DNA of 64,000 nt from Desmodus rotundus (taxonomy: Eukaryota > Chordata > Mammalia > Chiroptera > Phyllostomidae). The stretch lies in the NCBI RefSeq assembly GCF_022682495.2, contig NC_071387.1, positions 152,104,935 through 152,168,934 on the forward strand, given 5' to 3'. A program made the translations under genes and the position numbers. This document shows positions 23,376 through 36,130 of this stretch, in pieces (position 1 is the first letter of the stretch; every line of letters starts with the position of its first letter). The notes beneath the pieces are model-generated. The model was given only the letters and a program-made list of their open reading frames with translations, was not told the origin of the DNA and did not search any database.

Positions 23376-25084
23376 GATTCTAGAGCATAGTCTTTACAGA
23401 GAAGCCCACGTGATAGGAAACCTGGTAGTTAGGAATGGGAAGATTGAGAACATAGAGTCACAAAGCATGGCTGGGACTGGGAGAATTATCAGTAGAGTGG
23501 TTGTGAGTGTTGAGTACAGATAAGCTGTACTTCATTATTATATAGGCTTATACGATAATGATAGAAATAACAAAATAATATAATGATTTAATAACATAAT
23601 GTATGTGAAAACCTCTAAAAACCCACAAAGCCCTGGGTATAAATAATATTGGTAGTAGGTATTATTCTCATTTATATACAAGGAAACATGTTTTAAAATG
23701 TTAGCAACTTGTCCAAGTTCACTTTACTATGTGTTTGAATTTGTACTGAACTTCCTTTCTTCCTCCCTTCCATTCTCTTTCCCTCCTTCTTGTTCTCTTC
23801 CCATTCTTCTTTTTTGTAACTTACTGAGAGTTTACTATCTGCTAGAATCTGTGCTTAGTTATCAAAACAAAATCCTTTTCCTCAAGGAGGCAGTCACCTT
23901 CTAGTCTGTCTGATGTTTGTTCAGGATTTTTTTCATTGCATAATATATCCCTCCACAAATGATATTAGGAGCACTGGATTCTATTAGGAAGCTAACCACT
24001 TATTACGCTGTTCAGAACACACACACACACACCAAGGCACAGGCCACTTCTCACAATCTAGACTCAGACCTTTGAACTCACTTGTAGTAGTAAGCGTGGC
24101 TTCCTTGCTGGTAAATGGGTCATGTGGATTTTATATAGAATTGCCTGTGTGTATATGGACTGTAGGATTTGACTCTTGGGAAAAAATAAAATGAAAGACT
24201 TAAAATGTCTGCAAAATATCTCCAGGATATTAAAGTGAAGCTAACCACATAAAAGACGTATTACATTTGCCTGTGAATAGATAGACTGAGCATTTTAGTT
24301 GCTGGTTTTTAGCTGCCAGTGATTCTTGTGGCAACAATCCAAGTTTTCAGGACACTATCACATTTTTAAGTTTTTCTAATGAATTATAATAACATTTCAG
24401 TAGTTTATATCAAATTGTGTTGAATGGCATTTTTAGCAAATTGTGTCACTTTGTGAATTTCCAAATTTTACAAAATTTCTTGTGCCAAAAAATAATCAGT
24501 GAAAATGATTTTGTGTGAAACTTTTTGAAAGCCAAGTTTAGCTGATTTTGCTAAACAGCACTAGCAAACAATTTATTCAGTCTTTCTCCAAGTCCTTTTT
24601 CTGTGTCGTGTTCTCTGCTTCCAGGACTCCTCCTTCTTTCCCCTCTCTCAGCTTCTTTCACTCTGTTTACTGGCCTTTGTTTCTGCTCCTAGTTCATCTT
24701 CCTCTGACATTAGCAGCCCTACCCATACCTCTCCAACCTTAGATATACCAAGCCTTGGGCTATGGTTTTCCGTGGAGGGTTATGGAGGTCACGGATTTTC
24801 CAGTGAAAGAAAGAGAGAAAAAAGAAACGATCACTTTTGCTCTCTCTTCTACCTTTGATGCTAAGAAATTCATTTGAGAGTATCCTGGTGAGCATTCTTA
24901 TTGTGGGATTGAGACAAATACAGTACTACTCACCATAAAAGACACTATAATGATGTTGCTGAAGATGAACATATTTCTGCATTCTTAGATTTGTGTTTTC
25001 AGATCCTTGCATGTGGGTAGGCTACCTTAGCATGGTGAGCATGTCCTTCTATACTTCGCTGCCTCTGTTTTCCAAAGAGGGAAA
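23376..25084. other. Mostly unassigned sequence with a MIR scrap and a CA repeat
   Basis: Contains a probable antisense MIR scrap (about 23640-23730, 'GGTATTATTCTCATTTATAT' then 'AACTTGTCCAAGTTCAC'), a pyrimidine-rich stretch (23745-23815) and a short (CA)n run (24017-24032). No gene is supported. Confidence 0.4.
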
Positions 25085-25180
25085 CTGTGAAGGGGTGTGG
25101 AAACAGCATGTGTTTTGCAGTCAGAATTCCTGGACTGGTATCCTGGCTTGCCAGCCACTTAATCTTCCTGAGGGTCAGTA
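25085..25180 (+). repeat. MIR SINE fragment (plus)
   Basis: 'GTGTTTTGCAGTCAGAATTC', 'CTGGACTGGTATCCTGGCTT' and 'CAGCCACTTAATCTTCCTGA' match MIR in sense. Confidence 0.6.
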
Positions 25181-25219
25181 TTCTCTATTTGCCACTGATA
25201 GTGCTATAACAACATTGCT

Positions 25220-25480
25220 AACAATGCTGTTAACATTTATTGAATAATTACTATATGATAGGCATTGTGTTAACTATTGACATGCCTCTTCTCCAACCCC
25301 TTTACAATATCAGCAGTAGCAGTTATTATCCCTGTTTTATGGATGAGAAGACTGAGGTAAGAAAATATGAAATTAACTTACTCAAGGCCACTTAGCTAAG
25401 AAGTAGAGCTAGATTTTGAACCCTGGTCTATTTGATTCCAAAGCCCATTCTTTAAACCACTACTCTAGATAGAAACAATG
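25220..25480 (-). repeat. MIR SINE (antisense), fairly complete
   Basis: The plus strand runs 'TTATTGAATAATTACTATAT', 'TTATTATCCCTGTTTTATGG', 'TACTCAAGGCCACTTAGCTA' and 'TTTGAACCCTGGTCTATTTG', which is the full reverse-complement order of MIR. Confidence 0.8.
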
Positions 25481-26344
25481 ATTAAAGAATTCAACAGACA
25501 TACAGGGAGAAATGATTACTAGTTTTATTTTGAATCATTATTATTTAAGGCTAGAAAGTCCAGGAGGCATAAAGATAGCTCTGGTCCCTACTCTGGCTTT
25601 TGCAAATTTTCTCTACATCTCCCTACATGGACACACACCAGAACAAACAATGGTGGCCGAAGTCTGTGACCCAAATCATGGGAGATATCAAGTCACCTCC
25701 AGTCCTATTTCTTTGATGACAGAGAATTTGGTAAACCATCTAGAAAGTACTATGACAGACTAAAATTGAGGTATTGTCTGGTCTCAGATCACAGATTGTA
25801 GGAGGGTGTCGTGCCCAGCAGGACTGAGAGAAGGAGATTGGGTCAGAGACCAGAAATATCCTGCTGCCAATTACTCTTAGTGGTATTTTTAATGGAAGCC
25901 ACAGAAGCTTACAGTGACTATTGCAGAAAAGCCACATAATTATAGGGCAGCACTATATTCCAGCTTCTTGTGGCTTCCATATGTGTTTTTGTGATCGTAG
26001 GCTGTGTCTAGCCCATGTGTTAATTTCTACCTGCTGCATACAATTTGGTTTGTAGTAAGTGCAGCTTTCAAGAACTTTCTCATCCCTGGGTGAAATTCTT
26101 TTGTAAACCACGTGAAGCCAGAGAATCTGCACAAACATCTGATTGGTACATTCTGCTTTAGGAGAATAATGAGTCTTATACAAAAAAAAAATCATAAAGT
26201 CTCTAAACTAACAATGGCAAATGTCTATAAATTTGGACTCCCTTGAATTTAGCTATGCTTTTTCAACCATGCCTAGATCACAGTTTGTCAAATCACAGTG
26301 TTATTATTGAGGTTGCAGGAGGTCTTTGATTATTTCATGACCTT
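25481..26344. other. Unassigned sequence
   Basis: About 860 bp. The open frames at 25512-25763 (plus) and 25740-25937, 25953-26195 (minus) have no recognisable domain. Confidence 0.3.
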
Positions 26345-26560
26345 TTCCCTAAATAGCACCTATTACTTTGATACAAGAATTTTTGAAGTGCTTCACAATC
26401 TTTCGCTATTCCCTGGGGCCTGGGTCAACATTCCTACCCTCTCTATTTTAAGATGAAACACAAAGAGTTTAAGTGATTTTCCCGTGGGCTCCCAGCAAGT
26501 CAGCATCTATGCTGGACACAAACTTCTTAAGCTGTTGGCTTTAGATGTGCTCACTGAGCC
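26345..26560 (-). repeat. Probable MIR remnant (antisense)
   Basis: 'CTATTTTAAGATGAAACACA', 'AAGAGTTTAAGTGATTTTCC' and 'CAGCAAGTCAGCATCTATGC' are compatible with a decayed antisense MIR core. Confidence 0.4.
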
Positions 26561-27129
26561 ACATATTTCCCCCAGCAATTATTTATACACATTATGCATC
26601 TGACCTGGATAAGCTAGTGCTTATTTCCCATCTGCATAATGAGGAATACACCAGGCATCCAAGAAGGAGTATTTCCTCCATACAAGTAGCTGAGTCCTAA
26701 TGTGGACCTGGCCCTCTAGGCTCAGGGAGGCTCAGGGTGGAGGATGACCCTGGTCAGCGATCTCAGGCCTGAAGTGCCTCCAAGTGCAGCCTTGTCAGAA
26801 CGAAGTCTATTGGTGATTAGTCTCTGCCTCAAGGCAGAAAGATCGGGAGGGGGGACATTTTTCTCACCTGGTTTTTCTAAATGTAAAATACAGTTTCATT
26901 GTAGAATGGTAGAATCTTTTTCTGCCTATTAGTAACTGGAAAGGGGTCCTCTGGAAATACTATGTGAAGCTTATGTTCAAATACAACAATAGATATAGGA
27001 TGTGGGTGAGGAGAGAACCTTTTTATTTTTTACCTTTTGCTTTTTGCACTCTGAGGGATAGCCCATTAAGAGTATTTCAGAAAGTATGCATGCAGAATTA
27101 AATATCATAGTTTGGCAAGCTATTTCTGT
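26561..27129. other. Unassigned sequence
   Basis: About 570 bp with no recognised repeat; 26700-26870 is locally GC-richer. No gene is supported. Confidence 0.3.
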
Positions 27130-27610
27130 TTAAATGCCTTTTATTAACATTGTCTTTGTTACTGTCTTATCCTTTTATAAGTTCATTACATAGACTTTAG
27201 AAAATACAGATAAGCAAAGAACAGAAAATGAAATCATCCTGTATTGCACTACTCAGGGGTAACCTTAATTAACATTTTGTGTATTTTTTTAAAGATGTGT
27301 TTACTTTTTAAACAGTGATTATATATTTAAATATGTTATATAACTTACTACTCATTTTATACACACACAGAGGACTATATTTTGCATATTGCCTTATATC
27401 TGCTTTTTAAACTTAAACTTAATATATTTTGAAAATCTTCCCTGGTCTTTAAATAGTTTTCCCAAACATCACTCCTGATGGTTGCATAGCATTTCATTTC
27501 ATGGATGTATTGTCATTTATTTAACTAATAACATTGCTAGAAATTTATACTGTTTCCAAGTTTTCTGTTATAAACAAGCATGATGAAGTTGTCAATCTTA
27601 TTTATATTGG
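27130..27610 (-). mobile_element. Ancient L1M/L1ME 3'-UTR, minus strand
   Basis: The plus strand has 'GGGGTAACCTTAATTAACAT', 'TTTTGTGTATTTTTTTAAAG', 'GGTTGCATAGCATTTCATTT' and 'TACTGTTTCCAAGTTTTCTG', a decayed antisense read of an old L1 3' UTR. Confidence 0.65.
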
Positions 27611-30600
27611 TATCAAATCATATATTTTACTTGTATCTTCTGGAAGACCTAAAACAGAAGTTTGCTGACCAATATCACTGCTGTATTAATCTATTCATGG
27701 GAAAACTTGAGGTGAGAGAACTACTTTGAGCCTTGCCAGGGCTAAAGAGATAGTATGTCAAACGGTACAGCATTCATCCTTGTTAGCTAGAAATGAAGAT
27801 AAACCCAATGAGCTAAGAGCTGTCTGCCACTAAGAAAATATACTTCTCATACAGCAGACTAGATAATAGTAGAATAGCACTTAATTAAGATACTGAATAC
27901 AACACTTAAAAAGTGTTAAAAAGCAAGGAACTCATTTGTCTAAGCTTTAAGTATGCTGAAGTAGTTGCCTGAGGGCATAAATATACTGATCTTGGATGCA
28001 AGCCTTTCCAAGGAACATTTCTAAAATAAAAACAGACACAAAACAAACAGAAAACTTCAAACCCTCAAACAACAACAACAACAACATCGAAAACCCATAA
28101 CCTATTTTTTGTTTATTTCATTTGGTTCACCATTCGCTAGATCTGGTTCTGCCCTTTCAAATTCAGCAGATCTCACTAAATGCCTCATACCGTTCTTTCC
28201 TGTGTAAGTCTACATTGTTAAAGAAACAATCCTTCCCCCTCCCACCCTCGCTATTTTTAAAAAAATGAAAACCACATACATTTTCTACGACTTTTAAGCC
28301 CGCACTTATGATAACTTGAGTGCCAGCATGAAGGTCTAGGCTGAAAGGTCTTGTGATCTGAGCAAATTGCAGCAGTTCTGTAGACTGAAGCAATCAAAAC
28401 CATGCATTTGTGACGACTCAGACACTTATGCTCCGTATCGCCTCTACCAAGACTCCCAGTGACACAGTGATGCCAGCCTCAACCCAGATAGTGGGACGGC
28501 TCTGTGAACATGGTTGGGGAATAACATGTTTTGTTTTCCTTCTCCTTGGGGTGACCATTGTCTCCAGTAGGTCCTGTGCTCAGTGGGTCATTAATTAAGC
28601 CCAGAATCTTTATAAGTGACCTGTTGCGGCATTGAGGTTTATTCTCAACTTATTCTGCTTCGCTGCATAATATTTGGCCAATGTGCCTTGTTCTTATTTT
28701 TTTTTTAATCTCCTTCATTCTTCCTCACACCATGAGGATTCATTTTTGAGATGGAGAGCAAAAGGCTAGGTTAAGAAAAACACAGCCACCTCCAGAGTGC
28801 AAAAACTGCAATAAACCCATCACCTCTAACAACAGCGGAGCATGAAAAGATAAAAAACAGCCTGCCAAGAATGTAGTAACCACCCATTCACTTTTAAATG
28901 CTCTCCACACTTCAATGCACAGACCTAATTACTTTTCTGCATTCCCAAATCCACTTTGCCTTACTGCAATCAGAAACCTGGCGTTAAAATATTTTAGACT
29001 TGGAGGATCAAGACTAATTATGGGCCTTAGCTGCACCTTTTGGTTTTTCTCCCCCCACCCCCTCCTTCTCTTCTTTGGGTTACTTTAAAGCACGCTCCAC
29101 TGGAAGAAAGGCTGCCCAGTCCCAGTTGGGGGTGAAGCTGCCAGAGAATAAAACAAAGAACAACTCAACTCAATTCAGTAAGCTTCAATGAGGCTGGTAT
29201 ATTTAATGTGAGCCCAGGGTTAGCCCACAGAATTGTGGCAGAATGCAATATTCTCAACAAAAAAAGATGTGTTTAAGGTCGGCTAAGGCCCCATAAGGCT
29301 GTTGTTGGTGTTTAAGCAGTCCACTGAGGTATTTAGCACCATGGGTTTCTAAACATTCCAGCTGAGAATTAAACTGCAGCTTTACAGTAGCTGCTTAAAG
29401 GTTTAGGGGGGCTGGGAGTATCCCCACCCTCTTGTATTGAAAGGTCAACAAACAGTAGGAACGATCATGTCATAACAAAGTTGAAGCCACCTGTTATCGA
29501 GTATAGTGACAGTTAATAGCACTATCGGAGGGACTAATCCAGGGTATTAAATAGTGTAATTGTTAAAATAATATCATAGTTATTAGAACACCCAAGCACG
29601 AGACATGTTTCATTTTACATAACATGAAAGTATTGCAGGTGAGTTTAGCCTTCACATGATAGCCACTTGCTGTAAATATGTAAATATAATATTAGAAAAT
29701 TGCTTCGCTCCTATGATTTTTCTGCAGCACACAGAATGCATGTTTGAGACGCAGTTGTTATGTTTCATGGCATTTAGCAAACTACTTTTGGGTAATTTTT
29801 CCCAAAGTTACAGTCTTAAAAAGCTTTCATTCACACAAAACAATTTACTGTAAACACTGGTGCTAATGTTTGACTTCGCTGAGGCATTTTGAGCTTCATG
29901 GCTTTAGTAAGACACGTACTAACACCGAAACGCACAGATGCTCAGAGAGGAGTTTGTGACATGGCCGAGGAGGCTGAAGGCTGACAGAGTTGACTCTAGG
30001 GAAACTGGCTCTAAGTTTGAATTCCGGGAAGTTTTGTGAGATTGGATGTGGGCATAGGCATCTTAGGTTCACACAGTTCTTAGTCATAATATTATAACAA
30101 AATGCAGTCACCTTGAGGGGTTACATGTGTCACAGAACCAGAGAACCCTTAACGCCGCCAACAAATGGCACTACCAAAGTGCTTGCCTATTTCTTTTGGT
30201 TTCCAGTGGTCAAGAAACCAAAAGTTGTACAGAAAACCATGAGTTGTACTGGGGGAGACAGTTTAAACCAATAAAATGTTTCAGAAAGGGTCAGAGTGTG
30301 CAGGGCACTTAAAAAATAATACAAGGGGTACATACATTGGCTCCCAACACCAGTTAACCCTCCTTGTTAGATAGGTAATTTATTCCAACAGAAGCATCAA
30401 ATATCAGAGAAATCATGGGCCAAAACAGTAATTATCTACAGGGAATTCAAAGGCTTTGAAAGCCAATAATTCCAAAGAAATAAAAACAGAGTTCTTTTCA
30501 TTGTATAGGATTCAATTTAAAACCTGTAATAAGAGCCAGGTTGTGAACCTGTCCTCTTCAAGGAGAAAAAAGGAGGCTGCAAAAGGCAAAGGCAATATTC

Positions 30601-32100
30601 ATGGGGCTTTTCTGCATAAAACTATCTGGAAGTGGAGGTCAAAGACCGGACTATTCTGGGAACTCTCTGTATCATACAAAGTCCTGATCCAAGATGGAAA
30701 TAAAGGGTTGGATTGGCCAAAGTAGGAATGGGGCAAAATATTAAATTACTGAGCTAAAGAAGATGACAAGAAAATCTATTTAAAAAGTCTAGCAGTTTAA
30801 TTTGAATTTTTAAAGCTTGTGTGAATAAAAGAACCTTTTCTAGGATAAGAAAATAATCACAGAATTTCTCAAACTTCATGGCAAACTCTTCTTAAGAAAA
30901 GCATTAATTCTTAACATCTCATCGCTTTTATGCTACATTCATATTTTATAAGGTCTAGTCTTGGAAATCTGTAGCTAGTGGAACTTGATGTTTGACAATG
31001 AAGCTTTCCCTTAATTGTACCCTCACTTATTTTTCATCTTTTTCCTGTGTTTTTGCTATATCAAAAAAGAGGACCAAGTTCAAATCTTTAATAAATCTTA
31101 TAGGTTGTATCTATGTTTTCCATGTGCAAATGTACTAGCGTTTGGTATTTCTACCCTTTCAAACACATGGCTTCTTAATATTCTGTAGGGGAGCCTTAAC
31201 TTTTACATATTTACTACCAATTTCACAGAAATTCATGGGGGTAACACCTACTTTTCACTTAACAAGGTCAAGACACAAATCCACATGGCTAATTTAAATG
31301 ACTCCCTCTTTTTTTCATCGTTATAAATCCATACCAGATGTGAGGCAAAGAGGAACGTGATGCCCTGTAGTTTAGTTGCTTATGCTACCTCTGGTGATCC
31401 TCCTGTGAGCCTGGGAGAACAGAATTGCATTTTCTAAAGCAATTTTCCCAATGAAACAGAACTTTCCGTGGTCCTGTCTTTGTCGTCAATTAGGTTGATT
31501 TCAGAATTGGGCACTGGTATGGTCTATGACAATCTACGACGCTGAATCTGGTCATTTTGCAGAGTGAATAAGGTCCTTGGGTGATGTTTGAGGACTGCTG
31601 ACAAGATGTGTGTCTAAGCAATGATGCAGCCCAGCTGTCCTTCATCAGTGGCTTAGTGAACACCTCCTGGTACGTCGTTGGAAGGAGATGGACGGCATCT
31701 CTCTGATACTCCCTTCCAACACTTAAGGTTCTATGATACTGTAATTTGTCCAATTTAGAGCAAGACGTTTTATTATCCTTAAGAGAGCACTTCATTTTCT
31801 GACTTTAGGTATGCAAGAAAAATTTTAAATTACATTTATTTTGGTAATTAAAGATAAAATTGACTGTATCCGAGCTGGCAGGAACATTGAAATTCTTATA
31901 CAGCCAATGCTAATGTGCCATTTTTAGCATTTCACATTTCTTAGCACATTTTAATTCTCTCATGTGTTCCTTTTCCAGGGGTTACAACAAAGAGTGGCTA
32001 CTCCTCTGAAAAAATGGAAAGCGCATGAATAGATAATGAGAATGCCCCTCACCTCCTGCCTGCTCCTCAGAAGTCAGGTGCTTTTTTTCTGATATAGATA
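27611..32100. other. Repeat-poor block, no gene recognised
   Basis: About 4.5 kb in which I recognise no SINE, LINE, LTR or DNA transposon, only a short (AAC)n run near 28067-28086. Open frames are short and domain-free; the longest is 101 codons (31490-31795, minus). Low repeat density suggests possible conserved noncoding DNA, an inference needing alignment. Confidence 0.4.
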
Positions 32101-32104
32101 TATA

Positions 32105-32339
32105 TCTTCATCCAAGGACAATTTTTTCATTGCTTTTAGTGAGAGGAAGGGAGAGAAAGAGAGGAAGAGAGAGAGAGAAATATTGATGTGAGAGAGAAAT
32201 CGATTGGTTGCCTCTCATACACGCCTGGACCAGGGATTGAACCTGCAACCTAGGTATGTACCCCTACTGGGAATTGAACCCACAACACTTTGATGTATGG
32301 GATGATGCTCCAACCAACTGAGCCATGCCAGCCAGGGCT
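32105..32339 (-). mobile_element. VES-type SINE, minus strand
   Basis: The minus strand starts 'AGCCCTGGCTGGCATGGCTC', an almost ideal VES head. It carries two segments resembling the box-B region ('GGGTTCAATTCCCAGTAGGG' and 'GGTTCAATCCCTGGTCCAGG') separated by about 40 bp, then a pyrimidine-rich stretch. The doubled segment suggests a subfamily with an internal duplication. No clear target-site duplication is seen. Confidence 0.9.
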
Positions 32340-32342
32340 GGG

Positions 32343-32380
32343 TTGTTTTTTGTTTGTTTGTTTGTTTGTTTTTGTTTTTA
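32343..32380 (+). repeat. (GTTT)n microsatellite
   Basis: About seven TTTG/GTTT units directly after the SINE head edge at 32339. Confidence 0.9.
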
Positions 32381-32939
32381 ACATTTGATAGTGTTAACTA
32401 AGAAATAGAAGGACAAGAGATGAACAAATGGAAACTCTTCTTGGTGACTCATGGACAAGGTGGAAGGGACAGTTCAGTTGTTATTTATCCTACTGAGTTG
32501 AATAATTCCTTTCTACACTCGTCTTTATGTTGGTGACTTTTGCATTTATATTTACATCCTGACTGCTCACCAGTGTTTTAGTTTGATGTACAACTTTATA
32601 GGGCACATTGGTATTCGAATGCCCCAGTGCCACTTGGCGCTCAACAGAATTAGAATTAAACTCAGTTTAGTTTCTCAGTGTCTCCTGTTTGTGGTGTTTA
32701 TTTCTACCCTAATGAAAGGCTGTCCCTTGTCACACCAGACCCAGGGGCCTCTCTTCCTCCCTGGCTCAGCACTCCTATTATTGTCAACAGAATCACCATT
32801 GTCCAAGTTGTCCAGGTTCAAAGCCCTAAAGCATTTCTAACTTACTGCTTTCTTCATGCCGCATAATTATGAAATTCTTAATTTTGTTTTCTTTTAGACT
32901 AAGTACTGCCATATTATTTCTATTTCATAGTCATCAGAC
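32381..32939. other. Unassigned sequence
   Basis: About 560 bp. Overlapping open frames at 32583-32840 and 32678-32866 lack a recognisable domain. Confidence 0.3.
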
Positions 32940-33310
32940 AACTGCAGACACTTTTCAACCTTGCTTGAATTAACGCAGTAGCCTTCTGCCACTTTTCCTG
33001 GACACTTCTTCCTTTTCTCTTATTCTGTCACTAAACAAATAATTGTGCCACACCTACCACTCTACTCAAAAGCCTGCCAAGGCTTCTGATCTCCCAACAT
33101 CATGCCTAAACTCTGCTGCCTAGTATCTCTTCTGGTCTTAATACCAGAATCATCTTACCCCGACTCCCCTATCTCCTCACGGCTTAGTCTGACCTACCTT
33201 CCCCTTCTCCTTGGTTGTACTTCTCAACTTTCCACAGAGGCCATCCCGCTTCCTATTCACCTCCCCAAATCCAACCACTCTTCAGCTGCTTCCCTGTGGG
33301 ATTTTTTTTG
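32940..33310 (+). repeat. L2 LINE remnant (plus), tentative
   Basis: 'AGCCTGCCAAGGCTTCTGAT' and the following C/T-rich text with 'CCTATCTCCTCACGGC' resemble a decayed L2 3' region in sense, as in the copy at 9120-9635. The 83-codon open frame at 33102-33353 falls in it. Confidence 0.4.
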
Positions 33311-33364
33311 CTTGTTTTCATCCACTTCAAACCCCTTTCCTTTGACTTCCTGAATAATCACATC

Positions 33365-33605
33365 TTGTCTTGAGATTGGATGATCATCTTGGCAGCATTG
33401 GCAGAATGGAAAAAAGCCTTAGATTGGAGTCAGATGAATTTGGTTCCAAAACCAGTTTCAATAATGTATTAACTTTGGGCCTGGGGTAAGTCATTTTACC
33501 TCTCTGAGTCTTTATTGTCTTTTTTATAAAATGGAGATATTAAGAAATAAGATGGAAAATGATAACAAATGTGAAACTACTGCATGTAATCAGATCCTAA
33601 GTGTT
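33365..33605 (+). repeat. MIR SINE (plus)
   Basis: 'AGATTGGAGTCAGATGAATT', 'GGGGTAAGTCATTTTACCTC', 'TCTGAGTCTTTATTGTCTTT' and 'ATAAAATGGAGATATTAAGA' give the MIR core in order. Confidence 0.75.
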
Positions 33606-34134
33606 AGGATTGAATTTGAGTCTTTAAAATTGTTTTTCAGCACTTTGTGTCTGTTTGCTGTAGTCTTAGTGTAATTTGGTTTACAGGGAGCAGTACTGTT
33701 TTACACTCCCCGCCCAAAGCGCTGGACATTGTTATGCAAAAATTTGTGACCATCAAATAAATTTGGAATAAAACTCATTTTGGAAACTTAGCCTAGAGTT
33801 ATCCAACAAGGTATGTTAAAGTTAGTCCAATTTGGACTTCAAAAAGACCAGGAGGAGAAACAAACAACCACATATAAATCAAGTCTTGTATGGAGAAACC
33901 TTACCCATACTAAATTCCTTGGGCAAACATTATAACTTCACATGAACTCTTGGACCTTGACATAAGGAGAAGGTATCATTTACTAGAGAGTTTACCCCAT
34001 TTTCTTATGAACTAAATATCGAATTATAAAGGAAGAAGATATCGATTTGAAGAAACCCTACTCCACTTCCACCTTGGGGAGTTTCTAATAAATATTAGCT
34101 ATTCTTTCCGTTGGATATTTTTATTTAGTTGTTT
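33606..34134. other. Unassigned sequence
   Basis: About 530 bp with nothing recognised. Confidence 0.3.
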
Positions 34135-34375
34135 ATCATTTGTAAAATACTTCTTATGGGTAGGCATTGTTCTAGCACTTTAAAAATATTAATTCACTTC
34201 ATCCTCACTACCCACCATGAGCTATGGTTATTTCACGGATAAGGAAACCAATGCTGGAGGGGCTGAGCAGCATGCCCAGGGTTCCATAGCTGTGGAGGTT
34301 GGAGCAGGATTTGAGCCAAGGCAGGCAGTTGGCCCCAGAGTCTCAAATCATTAACTAGCAAACTATGGCACCTCT
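34135..34375 (-). repeat. MIR SINE (antisense)
   Basis: 'GTAGGCATTGTTCTAGCACT', 'CACGGATAAGGAAACCAATG' and 'CAGGATTTGAGCCAAGGCAG' follow the reverse complement of MIR. Confidence 0.75.
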
Positions 34376-35096
34376 TTCAAACCTTTTATATTTTCATACT
34401 TTTATCCTTGTTTGGACACCTTTCTTTGGCCCCTGAATGATAGCTAACAAAACTCTAGGATTCAATGATTATTATTTTTAGTCAAACTGTGCTCTATGCC
34501 TGGACCTGTTGACTTGAAACTGGGCTGTCAAAGTCTCAGGGGAAAATTCCATGGGGTATGGGATGGGAGAATAAATTTCTCTCTTATGGGAGGGTAGAGA
34601 ATATTCCTTTTATGTAGAGAGAGTGTTTTGCTTTGCCTGAGAGATTAAGAAAGGAGAATTGACCTTACTGAGTTATTTTTTTCAGTCACCACCAAGAATT
34701 TACACACATTTGTGAATGTAATATTACAACATAATTGACTCATAACATATCTCAAATTGTGAGTCAGATGATAGTAAATTACATTGAGTTAGCTAGTTTA
34801 CTTAATTATATTTTGCCAGTATTAAACTGTACTTTCTTGAATTGTAATTTTAGATTTGAAGAAGTTCAGCAATTCCTGAGGAAATAACTTCAAAGGGCCA
34901 ATATGTTCAAATAGCCTATTTTTTTAGAGCTTTATCATGTTTAGAAAGTCATCTGATTGAGCATGAAGGTCAGATGTTATCCCAATTTCATGTTGAGATA
35001 TTTCAACTTGCTCTGTTGCACAGTAATATGGATGTTGTAGTTTACCACACATGTGCTCAGAGAACTTATGGCTACTTCTGCTCATAAGAGTTGAGT
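34376..35096. other. Unassigned sequence
   Basis: About 720 bp with nothing recognised. Confidence 0.3.
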
Positions 35097-35214
35097 ATGT
35101 TTCTTACCTGAGCCTGGTTGGTCAGGGATTCTCATGGAGAAGGGACTTGCTAATTATGTTTCTTACCTGAGCCTGGTTGGTCAGGGATTCTCATGGAGAA
35201 GGGACTTGCTAATT
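35097..35214. repeat. Perfect tandem duplication, two 59-bp units
   Basis: Unit 1 is 35097-35155 and unit 2 is 35156-35214. Both begin ATGTTTCTTACCTGAGCC and end GGGACTTGCTAATT. I compared them base by base and they are identical. The unit is not part of any repeat family I recognise. Confidence 0.97.
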
Positions 35215-35638
35215 TCTTATTAGTCTTTGTTGTCACATTTATATATTGACAGAACCTAGTTCAATTTTGTATACAAGACATTTTTTAAGGAAATAAAAAT
35301 AAATTCATTGTAAGAAGGGATTTTAAGTCCTGGAATCTTGTTTTGCAAATGTAGACTCAAATGAGGTTTGAAAAGTCACTACTTCATGTTTGCTAAATCT
35401 ATCCATATAAGAATTTGGTAATCTTTGGTAGAGGCCTACATTGTCATCCTCCTTCCTGAGGATAAAAGGGGTACACTTGCCCCTCCCACTGTCCTGTACA
35501 TGCAAAGGCCTTTGCTTTTATTAACTAAATAGAATATATCTGTGTAAATCTGAAAGTAAAGTGACTGTTAATAACAAATAGAGCACAGGGTATGATTATC
35601 AGTCTACAAACTCAAATGTACAAGAAATGTCACACTTC
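35215..35638. other. Unassigned sequence
   Basis: About 420 bp with nothing recognised. Confidence 0.3.
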
Positions 35639-36130
35639 ATTTATTTATTTATTTTAAATAGTTCATTTTTATTGTATTTTTCCCATTACCATTTATTTTC
35701 CCTTATACACTCTTCCAACCCCACACATTCCCTCCTCCCACAATCACCACACTGTTGTCCATGTCCATGAGTTCTTTTTCTTTTTGCTCAATCCCTCCAC
35801 CCTCCAAACCCCCAACCCCGCCCCCGCAGAACTGTCAACCTGCTCTCTATCTATGACACTATGTCTATTTTGCTTGTTAGTTCAGTTTGTTCATTAGATT
35901 CCACACAGGAGTAAAATCATGGTATTTGTCTGTTCTCTGACTGGCCTATTTCACTTAGCATAATGTTCTCTAGGTCTATCCATGCTGTCACAAAGGGTAA
36001 AAATTTCTTCTTTTTTATGGCTGAGTAGTATTCCATTGTGTAAATAAATGTACCATAACTTTTATCCAATCATCTACTGATGGACACTTGCGCTGCTTCC
36101 AGATTGTGACTATTGTAAATATTGCCTTGT
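35639..36130 (-). mobile_element. L1 3' end, 5'-truncated, minus strand
   Basis: The plus strand begins with a T-rich tail (TTTATTTATTTATTTT), then C-rich 3'-UTR sequence, 'CTGGCCTATTTCACTTAGCA', 'GAGTAGTATTCCATTGTGTA' and 'ATCATCTACTGATGGACACT', a standard antisense L1 3' end. About 490 bp of one element. Confidence 0.88.

Noticed and set aside
24017..24032. Candidate CRISPR or structured array at CA/triplet/tetramer runs across the window
   Set aside because: These are ordinary vertebrate microsatellites with no spacers; the genome type makes CRISPR implausible.
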